Positions 22,701 through 34,700 of a stretch of DNA of 64,000 bases are shown piece after piece. The stretch's first letter is position 1. The number at the start of each line of letters is the position of its first letter. The DNA is taken from assembly GCF_020740795.1 (NCBI RefSeq), contig NC_067301.1:2976001-3040000 (forward strand). Reading direction: 5' to 3'. The notes beneath the pieces were generated by a model. That model saw nothing but the letters and a program-made list of their open reading frames with translations. It made no database searches and was not told the origin of the DNA. The position numbers were made by a program, and so were the translations under genes. This DNA comes from Apus apus (lineage: Eukaryota > Chordata > Aves > Apodiformes > Apodidae).

Positions 22701-25700
22701 ACACACTGCACAATGAGACCATCCAGACCTGAGGTTGTCCAGGTGCTGCCCCAGCCCCCTGCCCACCAGGGAGCTTCAGAGGTAAGGGCTGGAAGGGAGC
22801 CCTCACCACCCCAGTTTGGCTCACCCCTCTTTGAGCACTGTACCTGGACCCCTTCCACCCAAGCTCTTCTTCCTGCCAACAGCCCTAACTCCTTCTTTTG
22901 ACCCTGGTTCAGCTCAGCAGCCAAGTTACCTCTTTGTCACAGCGTTGTGGTACTCCATGTAGGTCCTACCATCAAAAGCAATGGCCTCTGCATCTCCAGC
23001 AGCCTTCTCAATGATCACTGGAGGAGAGAAAACCAGCAGCTGTCAAGCAATGCAGCATGGCCTGTCTGTCCCTGGAGACTGGGAACATCTCCCTCTCCAC
23101 TAAGCATTCATCACAGGATGAAGGCCTGCACAAAGCTGCCATCCCTTGGGGCATGTCAGCACTGGGGCACCCTAAGCAAGCCCCTGCAAAGGTTTGCTGT
23201 GGCTTTAGAGCTGGGAGTTTGGCCCATGGTTTGGCCCATGGGCCCTGCTTTGCAGCCAGCTGTTATGAAACCTGCAGCCTCATGGGCTTCCTGGCTGAAG
23301 CTGGGGAGGAACCTGGACTCGGTGATGGCCCAAGTGCTGATCTCAGGAAGCAGAAGGAAAGAAACCCTGATCTGGAGACAGCCAGGCATGGCTCAGGCCA
23401 TGTGAATCTGCTATGGCACCAAACCACACTTCCCTGCCCCAGGCTGCCTCAAGAACCATAAGAACAGGGTCCCCTGGATCCCCACCCAGCAGCCAGAAGG
23501 ACAAGACCTCAGGCTCGGCCACGGAGCAGTGTGATTGCCACGTCTGGGTGAGGGTCTGTGCCAGCCCTGCCCTGTCTCACCTTTCTCACAGTGGGCTCCA
23601 GAGAAGCCCCTCTGGCAGGTACACTGGTAGCTCTCCAGCCGGGGGCTGCAGGTGCCCCCATTCTGGCACGGGTTGGGCTTCTGGGTGCAGGGGTGGCCTC
23701 GGAAGGGGGAGATCTCGGTGGCGTTGCGGATGTTCTGCTTCTTCAGCACAGGCACCCCCTTGATGGAGATCTGGCAGACAGAAGCAAGGAGGAGCACAAG
23801 AGTCAGCCTTCATCACCCCACCTCTCTGCAGGGCCAGCACCCTTGGGGGGGGAAAAGGGGAGACAGGAACCCAACCCCAAACCCCAGCTCTAATGCACCC
23901 CAGCTCCCCCTTCTGCCACTCACTGCTGTTCAACCAGGCCCCAAGGGCACAGGGGCCCATGTGCCAGGGCAGCCCCTTCCCAGGCTTGTCCTCCTCCAGC
24001 ATTGCTGGGGGAGATGGCACATCTGCCAGCCAGACACCTGCCCCAGGCTCCTTGCTGGGGCCTTACCCTCTGCACAGCTCCCTCGAAGCTGGTGGAGATG
24101 GCAGCTGCTCGAGCCAGCTTGCTGAAATCAGGGGCTCCCCCCACATAAAATGGCTCCTTCAGGTTCAGGAAGGTGTGAGGGACCTGGAGGGGAGAGGGGA
24201 AAAGGTGAGATGGATGGAGAAGATTTCAGGCTCTCTGGGCACTTGTCCCAGCTCTGTGGGGACTAGAGGAGGCTGTGAGCCTCCTCACAGGCAGAGCAGG
24301 CACCAGGGCACAACCAGAAGCTGGGCTGGTGGGAAAGAAAACAACCCCTGCCTGTGCATTTTCTTCTGAATTTAATTTGTATGAGATGCTGTTCTAATGC
24401 CCTCAGGCGTGGAGGGCTCTGCCTTGGTGTGGCCCCCAAAACCAAGTCAACAAATATCGCTTCACTCTCACCAGGGCTAATGTTTCAACCCAAACTCACA
24501 GCAGATGGATTCAGCTCGGGGTCATCTGCCTGCTGCAGGTCCCTGACAGCAAATGGCCAGAGGAGGTTCTCCTGCATCTCCTGGAGCCATGAGTTTGGAA
24601 GAGAAAAGACCCTTCCCTTGCTGTCACCCTGCAGCCCCAACTGCCCATCTGAGTCCCAGGTGACCCTTCAGCCACACGGTTCACACAACAGGAGTGATGT
24701 CCCCTCCTGGGCACCTGGGATAGACCCAGAGGCACAGCAGGGAGGCAAAGATGCAGTTACATCCATCACTAACTAATGCTTTGTGGAGTTAACACAAGAA
24801 ACATGACCAGATTAATTGAAATGCTTCTGAAACAAAATGTAACGACTGGCTGGAGGCTAATGAGGGAAGAGGAAACAAGTGTCTCTAATCTACAGAGATC
24901 CTAAAGCTGCTTGGTCAGATGGGAAGGGGAGTGAGTGAAACACTGAGATCTGAATGGAAAACAACAAAAAAAAGAACAACATGCCAATGGCAGATGAGAT
25001 GGAAGTGCAGTGGGTCATACTTATCTTTACCTTACGGGATTTCTGGGATCCAGACAGCAGGGGAGGGAAAAATACAAGTGAAAATCAAAGGGAGAGAGAG
25101 AAAGAGAGAAAAGGAGATCAGTGGGTAACATCATAACATGCAGGGTTGCCCAGAGGATCCTGCAATCAGTGCCCAGGAGAGCCAGGGCAGAGGAGGGGGG
25201 CTGCAGAAGGCAACAGGAGGGGCCAGTGCCAACCAGGGGTAACCTTTGCTTGGAGAGAAGCTTGGAAGGATGAGAGGGAAGGGAGGAGGAGATTCCATCT
25301 TTGGCAGGAATGCTGCATAACCTTGATGCTGCCCTTCTAGGTGGGTCTTAAGGATTGAGTTCAGCAGCAATTGGAGCTTTTCCTGCATCACCAGCTTCCC
25401 CACCGGGAAGGTAGATGGAAGGAAGGCCAATGGCCCTGCCCTGAAACCCCAGGAAGCTGCTGTTTGAACAGAAACAGAGGTGCAGTGGGGCCAGGGCACA
25501 GGGAGAAGCCAGAGAGACAAGCTGCCAGCTTGGGGGCAGAGGAAAGGCACTGGTGGATCCAGCAGCAACAGTGCAAAGGGGCTTTTACTGCTCCCTGACT
25601 CCCTCCCAGCCCAGCTGTCTGTGCAGCCAGCACCAAAAACCAAGGCCTCAAGGATCAGGGCATGCAAAGGGGCTGCAGCTCTGATGGTGGGGGACCAGGA

Positions 25701-28700
25701 GGAAGAGCTGAAGAGCTGTGCCACTGCTGTCCTACAGCACCAGGGCCAGGCAGCAGAGTAGCTGGGAGGGGCAGGCAAGCTCTGCCCTGCAGCATCCTTT
25801 TCTCCCCAGGTCTTACCCACATCTCCTCCACCCTTAAAGCTACACACTGAAAGCCCATGAGCCTGGGGACTTCTCAGCTTATTTCACACATGGAGGAGCA
25901 GGACTGGAAGCCCAGAGAGCTCTCCCTGGTCCATCAACTTACGGGTGACTCTCCCATCACGACCTCGCCGCTGTTGATCGTCATCATCCCTTTGCGCCCG
26001 TTCCTCTCCAGCAGGACACTTGTCCAGGTGTTGAGAGGGACTGGCTCTTTGCTCCTGGTGGTGGGAGGGGAGGAGAAGACACATGGATGAGAGGTTTGCC
26101 GTGATCACCTGCAAACACAGAGCTGGAAATCTCCCCTAACCAGTTTGGCCTGCCCAGACCATGACTGCAAACAGCCATGGCCAGGATGAAGCCAGCTCCC
26201 CCCTGCTCACCTATGGTTTTCTGGGGAGGGGAGCCCAGAGCCAGTGCTGGACACTGAAAGCCACCACTGTCCCTCCCCTGCCTCTGTTGTCACCATCCTG
26301 CAGAGCCCCCCAGCCCCATGCCCACCCTACCTGAGCACAGCTGCCCCTTTGCCCAGGTCATATCGGTACTCCAGGAAGCCATCGTGTAAAGCCAGAGAGA
26401 CAAAGTCCCCTTTGCCATCTGTCTTCTGCCCATTGTAGAAGATCATGCCACTGGGGTTCTTGGCCAGGAACACAACTTCCATGGACATTTTGTCCCTGAG
26501 GAGAGAAGGATTATGGATACCCTCCAATCCAGCTGCTGACATGCTCTCCTCCTCCACCCTGTGTGCCCACCCCTTGGAAGACTTCTGCCTGCCTGGGACT
26601 ACAGGCATGGCAGGGATGCCAGCCCTGCAAGAGACCCTTGCCAGGTAAGAGATACACCTGCTGTGTTCAGGACGCTGCTCCACAGTGACTATTTACCCAG
26701 CCTGTTCCAAAACTGAAGCCCCCAAGGGCAGGGTGCTGGCTCAGCCTGGCTGCAGGGATGCTGGCCATGCCAGTCCCTCGGGATAAAACCTCAGGCAGGT
26801 GAAAGGGAAGATCTCCAGGGAGAGCCATCACGTGAGAAGTGAGGTTCAGAGCTGCCTCCCCTGAACCAGCCCCGCAGGTGATGCCCTGGCCTGCCCCTCT
26901 GCCATTCCCTGGCACTTACTGCAGGTCAGGAACGAAGGTCTGCAGCCCATTCAGCTCCAGGTAGGAGAAGCCATTGAACGCCGGGAGGAAGGGCATGGTG
27001 TGGTCCTGCTCTGTCACTGGGCACAAACGAGGGAATGGTGAGGAAGAGGAGGCAGAGCAGCTTCAGCCAGTGCCCCAGAGCCACAGCAGGCGAGGCCTCC
27101 CGGCTCCCCAGGCTGGGGAAATGAGCACCTGCAGTTCCACCCCCGTCCCCAGCCCCGCTCCTCTGCCAGCTCCCATCCCACCTAGCTCGCAGAAGTCTCC
27201 TTCCCGGCCCATGGGACAGGCACACAAGGCACCTCCCTCTGGCAGCACCAGGCAGGTGGCAGAGACGTGGCAGGGCGACGGGTCGCAGGGGTTCTTCTCG
27301 TCAGCACAAGTTGGGCCTGCAGCAGAAAAGGCAGCATCTCAAACCAACAGCCAGCAGGCACCATTCGGCCAGAGACAAAACGTCTCTGATGTCTCCTGAT
27401 GGCCCTTCCAGCCACCTTCTCCTGTCTCAGGTTGGGTTCCCATGACCCCAAAGAAGCCCCCACCACAGTAGACCCTGCAAATAGCAGGTAACACCCTTGC
27501 CAGCCTGTGCCCCTGAAATGCAAGGGGGAATTATCTGTGCGTGAGAAGAGATCCTGGCCCTTGTCTTGTATGCATGGGAGGAAGAAGATCTGCATCCTAA
27601 ATTAACTGCTTCACTGGATGCAGGTTCATCCCACTGCTCCCTCCAACCCCCTGCTGACTCTCCCCACCACAGCTCCCAGCGTGAGCCCCAAGAGGCTCTG
27701 GCATCCCTCAGGGCCAAGCAGTGGGACCAGGACCCCCAGCCCCGCTCTGTCCTGCAGCCCCCTGCCCGTACCGGTGTAGCTGTAGAGACACTGGCAGTGG
27801 AACATCTCTGCCTCCTTGGTGTGGCAGATGCCCCCGTGGTGGCAGGGGTTGGGGTGGCAGGGGTCGTTGCCGCACTCGCCCACCCCGCTGCCATACAGCA
27901 CCTCGCTGCCCTTCTCCCGCAGGTCGTACAGCTGGTTGTTCACATCCAGGAGGCGGATACAGCCCTTCAGGCCGCCTGTAGCTGCAGCGCGATCTGCCAC
28001 CCTGAGGGGACAGAGGGCAGAGTGGGCTGGGGAGCAAGGGGTTCGGGGTTCGTCCCCGAGGACAGACCTGCAGAGGCTCTCCCGGGGAGGCTGCACATCC
28101 CCAGGCAGGGTGTTCAGAGAGAAGCCCCAGCTCCACAACGTCCCCCAGCCATCTCCTGGGGCGCTGCCAGAGGGGGGCTGCAGCCACCACGGCTGCTCCC
28201 TGCACAGAAGGTGCTGAGACAGCCAGGCCACCTCATTTCCAGAGCCAGGACACCTCATTTCCACAGCCAGGACACCTCACTCACACAACCAAGCCACCTC
28301 ACTCACACAACCAAGCCACCTCACCCACACAACCAAGCCACCTCACTCACACAACCAAGCCACCTCACTCACACAACCAAGCCACCTCACTCACACAGCC
28401 ATCTGGTCCTCGGGCACTCCCCCGATGAAGAGGTCGGTGTCCAGGTTGAGCCCGTCGGTGCCCGGGGGGCTCTCCCCACTGACGTGGGGCTCCCCGTCCA
28501 CGGCCAGCACGCCCGAGCGCCGGTTGCGATTCACCACCAGCTGGTGCCACTTGCCAGGCTCCACCTGCACCTTGCTGGTGATAACACCCGTGCCAGAGCC
28601 AGTGTTAAACCTGGAGAAGAAGAGAGACACCTGTGACTCTCTCACCCTGCACTGGAAAAAAAATCATTTCAGCTCAGATTTCTGGGGCCTTTCTCCCTGT

Positions 28701-31700
28701 TTTGTTTTGTTTTCCCCCAGTACAAAAGCAGCACCAAAAAAAGACCCTGCTCAAAACCACCTCAGCCTCCCACACCTTTTAGCTTTTCAAAATTCAGTCT
28801 GAAATAACCGAATTCCCTTTGTTGAAAAGTGCCAAAGGGAATGAGTCCCCTTGGTATTCCTATTATACACTGACCCAGGGAAGCTGTGGCTGCCCCATCC
28901 CTGGCAGTGTTGAAGGGCAGGTTGGATGGGGCTTGGAGCAGCCTGGGCTGGTGGGAGGTGTCCCTGCCCGTGCAGGGGGTTGGGAATAGATGATCTCTGA
29001 GGTCCCTTCCAACCCAAATTATTAGATTGGAAACAACATTCCTCCTCGTCCATTTGGTGCTTTCACAGCCTGCAAGTTCAAGCCCAGCCTCCTCCTGCTG
29101 TTCTGCCAGGACCATTCTTCTGCTTCTTCCCCCAGCCTAGGCAGGGCTGAGGGGATGGGCACCCACCTCAGCTCCACGAAGCCGCCCACCAGCGCCAGGG
29201 AGATGAAGTCTTTGCCGCGGTTCTGCCCGTTGTAGAGCAGCAGCCCGCTGAGCTCCACGGCCCGGAACTCCATGGCGATGCGCACCGTGTGGTAGGCCTT
29301 CATCATCTTGAAGGCCAGGTAGGACTTGCCCCCAAAGCTGGGGATGAAGTACCTGATGGCTGCAAGGGCCAGGGAGAGAAGAGAAGAAGGGATAAGTAGA
29401 GGAAGGGGCAGGAGGACAGAGAGGAGCTGAAGGTCTGACACGAGCCTGTGGACACTCTCCTCCCTGTACAAGCACAGAGAGCTCTGGGAAACAGCAGGAA
29501 GAAGCTGGCTCCTGCAGACCAATGCTCCTGTGCAATTATCACCTGTCACCAACTCCCAGCTGACTACTCATACTGGTAGCACCGGCCTCCTCTCACGATG
29601 TCCTGCCCCCACAGGCTGCTCCCACCTTTAGAGCTCTGTGGTTTTCTTCCCCCAGTCATTAGTTCAGTGGTGTCCCCATCAGCTCCTGCCCAGCTATCAG
29701 TCCCCTGTGCCCTCAGCTGAGTTCTGCTGCACACACAGCTCCTCCTAACTTGACTTCCCTGCTCCTTAGGTAATTTTTATCTGTCCTCCCAGAATCCCAT
29801 GTGACAGATTTACATTCATCACCCCAGGCTTTTATTTATTGCAACTGGGACTTTTCAAGGGATCTGAAAGGCCAAGAGCTATTAAAATGAACAGGGCTGG
29901 ACACCCACTTCCAGCAGCAGCTTTGAGCACTCCAGCTCCAGCTTTAGGGACCCGAGCTTTTCAGGAATAAGCATTCCCAGCCACCTGGAGCCCCTGGTGT
30001 GACACCAAACGACCAGTGGGAGCTCCCAGTACATCAGAGCAGCTCTGGCTGAGCATGCTGCCAGCCTGCAGCTCTTTGATAAGCAGCTCTGAACGCTGGG
30101 GAGCAGAGCCTGAATTATCAGCACTCATCTCCTGGTGTTCCAGAGGACAGTCAGTACCTGTCTCTGTGACACTAACTAGCTGTCGCGAGCAGAGATCAAA
30201 AAGCAGAAGCTCACAAACCCCAACACTTTGGGGCTCTGATTTGTCAGAAGTGGAGCCAGGAAGAAATTGCTCCGGGCACCTTCTCACACCTCAGCCTTGC
30301 TGTGCTCACCTCTTCCCACACACAGTGCACATAAACCTGTTGTAGAGCTGGTTACATTGCCCCCTGCAGTGCCTGGTGCCCCCGCAGTGCCACTGCTAAT
30401 GATGGGGCTGCCTTTGCATGTCCCCCCACTTAGAATCATAGAATCATAGAATCCTTGGGGTTGGAAGGGACCTCGAAAGATCATCTAGTCCAACCCCCCT
30501 GCCAGAGCAGGGTCACCTAGAGCACATCACACAGGAAGGCATCCAGGCAGGTTTTGAATGTCTCCAGTGAAGAAGACTCCACAACCTCTCTGGGCAGCCT
30601 GTCCCAGGGCTCTGTCACTCTCACAGTAAAAAAAAATTTTCTGATATTCACCTTAAACCTCCTATGCTCCAGTTTGCATCCGTTACTCCTTGTCCTATCA
30701 CTGGTCAGCACTGAAAAAAGCTTAACTCCATCTTCTTGACACTCACCCTTTACGTATTTGTAAACACTGATGAGGTCACCCCTCAGTCTCCTTTTCTCCA
30801 AACTAAAGAGACCCAGCTCCCTCAGCCTTTCCTCATCAGGGAGATGTTCCACTCCCTTCATCATCTCTGTAGCTCTGTGCTGGACTCTTTCAAGCACTTC
30901 CCTGTCCTTCCTGAACTGAGGGGCCCAGAACTGGACACAATACTGCAGATGCGGCCTCACCAAGGCAGAATAGAGGGGGAGGAGAACCTCTCTTGACCGA
31001 CTAACCACCCCCTTTCTAATGCACCCATCCCCAGGAGGTCTGTGGGCAGACCCGGGGCAGAGACACGCACGTTTCTCACAGACGGCTCCTCCTTTGCCGG
31101 CCGGGCAGCTGCAGGTGAACTCCTTCCCGTCGTCCTCACAGGTGCCCCCATGCAGGCAGGGGTGGGAGTCACAGGGTCTGGGGGGCTTCCTGGTGGTGGG
31201 GGGCTGGCGGGTGGGCTTGCGCCGGGCGGTGGTGGCAGGGAAGGTGGAGCTGGGTCTCCTGGTGCTCCCGGCCGCCTTGGCGCCGGCTCGGCCCGCGGCG
31301 TCGGGGCGCAGGACGTGGGCTGTGGCAGCAGCAGCTGTGGTGTACCTGCGGGTGGTGGCAGGTGCCATGGTGGTGGCCGTGGTGGTGGTCACAGTGGTGG
31401 TGAAGACCCTGGGGATCCAGTCTGCAAGGCAGCAAAAGGCAGGTGGAGGCTGGTGCTTCGACAACCTTGAGGGCAGGGAAAGCCGCTCGGGGCTTCTGGG
31501 GTGAGGTGGCAGCAGGGAGGGTTGGGTGGATGGCTCTTTCCCCAGGCTACCACACACCCAAAAGCCCAAGGGCTCCCTCCTTGCTGCTCTCCAGGCCCCA
31601 GAGCTCCCCCTCAAAAGCCTAAACCAAGAGAGGGAGACTGATCACAGAAAGAGAGGACTCACCAAAGTCCATAAATTTGACATGCTCCTGCTGGGGCTTC

Positions 31701-34700
31701 TTCACCAGGATGGTCTTCTTCTTGGAAGCTTTGATCTGCTTCAGCAGGGCCCCTTGGACATCAGCTGCCGTGTAGGAAGTGGCTGATGGTAGCCAGGAGG
31801 AGAAAGGAGAAAGGCAAGAGTGAAGATGCAGGCCCACCTGGCAGTTTCCCTCCATCACCTCCCCACGATGCCTCCGAATCATTCCCTTCACTGGGAAAAA
31901 GCTTCCAGCCTTGCAGGCACCAGCTCAGGGTGCACCTCCTCCCAGCTCTTCTCACAGCATCTCTCGGTTTTGCTGAACAGAAGACACATCCCCAGCAGAT
32001 TTTAAGAAGGCTCTTCCATCCTTTGTGCCATAGGCACATTTCTCAGGCTGGCGGCCCCACTGGGAGTAACCTGCTCCCTCCTTGGGAGGGGGATCAGCAC
32101 TGGGAAGGGTCCTACCTGGGTCAAAGTGGGACTCCACGATGACACGGACAGCGCTGCTCTGCCCCAGGTCCCGGACACGGATGCTCTTGAAATCCTTCTT
32201 GACATCAGAGCTGCGGAAAAGCTCATCCAGCTGGTGGGGTGGGGGGGAAGGAGGAAAGAGAAACCAATGAACGGGGAGGTCCCCGAGGGCAGAGAGCCTT
32301 TCTGGAAAAGATCTCGAGTCTCAGCAAGTCTTTGTTTCACCCCACTTTGCATCCAAACCTTGGCAAGACATCCCACTGACACGGGCAGAGAAAAAGGCTC
32401 TTGGTGTAGGGTGGTAATTTCAGGTGGTCCCTACTCCTTATGGCCTGCAGTCAAAGGCAAGAACAGGATCCAGACAGCGTGGGCAAAGTGAGCTACCCCC
32501 ATCCTACCCATGGAGAGGAGTAGAACAGAGCCAGACCTCAGACACCTTGCAGTTCAGAGAGGGATTTTTCTCTTGTGTGGCATCTAAGTCTTACTGATCT
32601 CTTCTAAAGCTGTGTAAACCTGCTTAGGCACTTGGGGAAATCCCACAAGGCATCATTCCACATCTGTAAGTACCTGCTGCCTTTCACAGCTTGGCTCCCA
32701 GGCACTGCAGGATTTGTCTGAAGTCACATGAAGGAGACCAAGCCAGTCTGGCCCTATAAATTCAGACACTGTGATCCCTGAGGGCTGAAGGAGCACATCA
32801 CATCCATGGCTATGTCCAGGTAGATGCTCAGGGACAACAGGTCTCTGCAGCCCAGGGCTGTGGCAGGAACTCCCAGCCCAGCCACAAATGGCCTCTGGGA
32901 CAGAGGGCCTGTGCCATGCCTGCATTTCCCCCAGCCTGGGAAAACCAACCAGTAGAATCTCTTGCCTTCTTGGGATGGAAAATGGATGAACCAGTGAAAG
33001 AAGCTTTTAGGTGCCTGTTTGCTTCCTCAGATAGGAGCCACTCTTGTCCTGGGAAATACTGCTATTGTGACACAGAACTACATGAACCATATGGTCCATA
33101 TGCCAGGCACACATCTGCTTATATGACTGTTCCAAGGGCTCCCCAGCTTCTAAGTACAGCTTGGAACCAGCTATAAATATGTTCATCTCCTTGCAAAGAT
33201 GCTTTGTATGTGCTGTGCCACACTGCAGGCTGCAGGACAATGCTGGTACCCCATCCAGACCTTCCCTGGCATTGCCCTGTGTACACATCACCACACAATG
33301 TCTCCTTCTCCCCAGAGCTGGCCATGCCAGGGGGTTCTCCTTGAAGGTGAGAGACTGGATTTCCAGCTTCCCAAGTTGTGTAGCTGAATTGGAGGGGTAA
33401 AGGGGTCTTGGATGTCTTTTTGTCTAAGGGCTTCTCGTGGAGATAAGGACACCTGGGGAAATCCAAGGGTGTCAAGGCAGAACTTCTTGCCTAAATAGCC
33501 CCATCACCAAGATCAAGCTGAAAAAGGATAATTTTTGGCCCAGCACATCACAAAGGATGGAACCCAATGACATATCACATGGTAGAGCCTAAAAACACAT
33601 GTAGATTAACAGGAGATATGATAAATTGACAGAGGGACCCTCCTCGACAGAACTGGGGCATCATCTCCTAACACTCTGAAGTGCCCACCCCAACAAAGCC
33701 CTGGCCCTGAGCTGTGTTCACTCCCAAGTTTTGTAGGTTAAGCCCATCTCAAAAAAAAAACCCCACAACCCTCAGCATGGAGCAATGCTCCTCAAGGCAC
33801 TCCACAGGCTCTGCAGAAAGGTCTCTCTGCTTTCACTTGACACCAACGACAGGCCACAGAATCACAGAGCGGTCAGGGTTGGAAGGGACCTCAGAAAATC
33901 ATCTAGTCCAACCCCAAACACTGACTGCTTCTGGAAGTGAGCACTTGGGGTTTAGTCATCTGTCCACCACAGTGCAGACAGAGGTGGGCAGGGTCCTCTT
34001 GTCTTTTGCCAAGGCCAGAAGAGCTCTGGCCAGGCCCTGGATGAAGCGCAAAGGACTCACCGCACTCTCAATGCTCCTGGCTGTCTCCCCAAAGAGCTCT
34101 GACTTGGGGTCAGCCATCTCAGGTGTGTAGAACAGCTCCTGGCCTTCCACCTCCTCCAAGATGAGGACTCCTTGGAAGACTTTGGTAGCTACAGGAGGGA
34201 GGGGAAACAAGACAAGCTCCTTTAGTTGGCTTGCGGGCAGGGGACAGGCGTGCTCAGCCGTAAGGAGCGTTGGAGTCCCTGGGGGGGAAGGGGATGGCAG
34301 TGTGTGGGTAGTGCCAGTGTTGGGGTTAGTTTGGATGGGTCTGGGAAAGCACCATGGAGGATTAGTGTCAGAAGGTGCTGGAGCAGATGGCAGAGACCAG
34401 GCTGGAGATGGCAGCTTTTACCATACGGTTTCCTCTGAGCTCCGGCCCGGAGAGCAGCCCCCCTGCACCGGCTGAGTAACAAGAGAAAGACATTAGCCAG
34501 AGCAGCACAAAGTCACCACAGCAGGATCAGACACGAGCATGCAAACAGGGCAGAGAAGGGCCACCTGTGGACTCTGGTCAAGGAGAAGACCTGTGCTGGG
34601 AGAGGGAAGCAGAGAGCCTGCCAGCTGACAGGCTGTGGCCAGCCTTGCAAAACCAGAGCGAAGCTGCACCAGGAACCCAAGGTGTGGGTCCCTTCCAGGG

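Noticed and set aside
25131..25847. 238-residue minus-strand ORF in the y intron
   Set aside because: No domain, low-complexity composition, lies wholly within an intron next to y4; chance ORF.
28229..28400. CRISPR-like array of regular repeats
   Set aside because: Head-to-tail 22-bp repeats without spacers, in a vertebrate intron; a minisatellite.
27566..28636. 356-residue plus-strand ORF
   Set aside because: It is antisense to agrin LG1/EGF2 exons and runs through the 22-bp repeat; no independent coding sign.
30432..31012. An active retrotransposon
   Set aside because: Only the last 580 bp of CR1 remains; the 5' part with endonuclease and most of the reverse transcriptase is absent.
32116..32230. 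SEA autoproteolysis site
   Set aside because: The required GSxxx motif is absent; GQSSAV does not fit.
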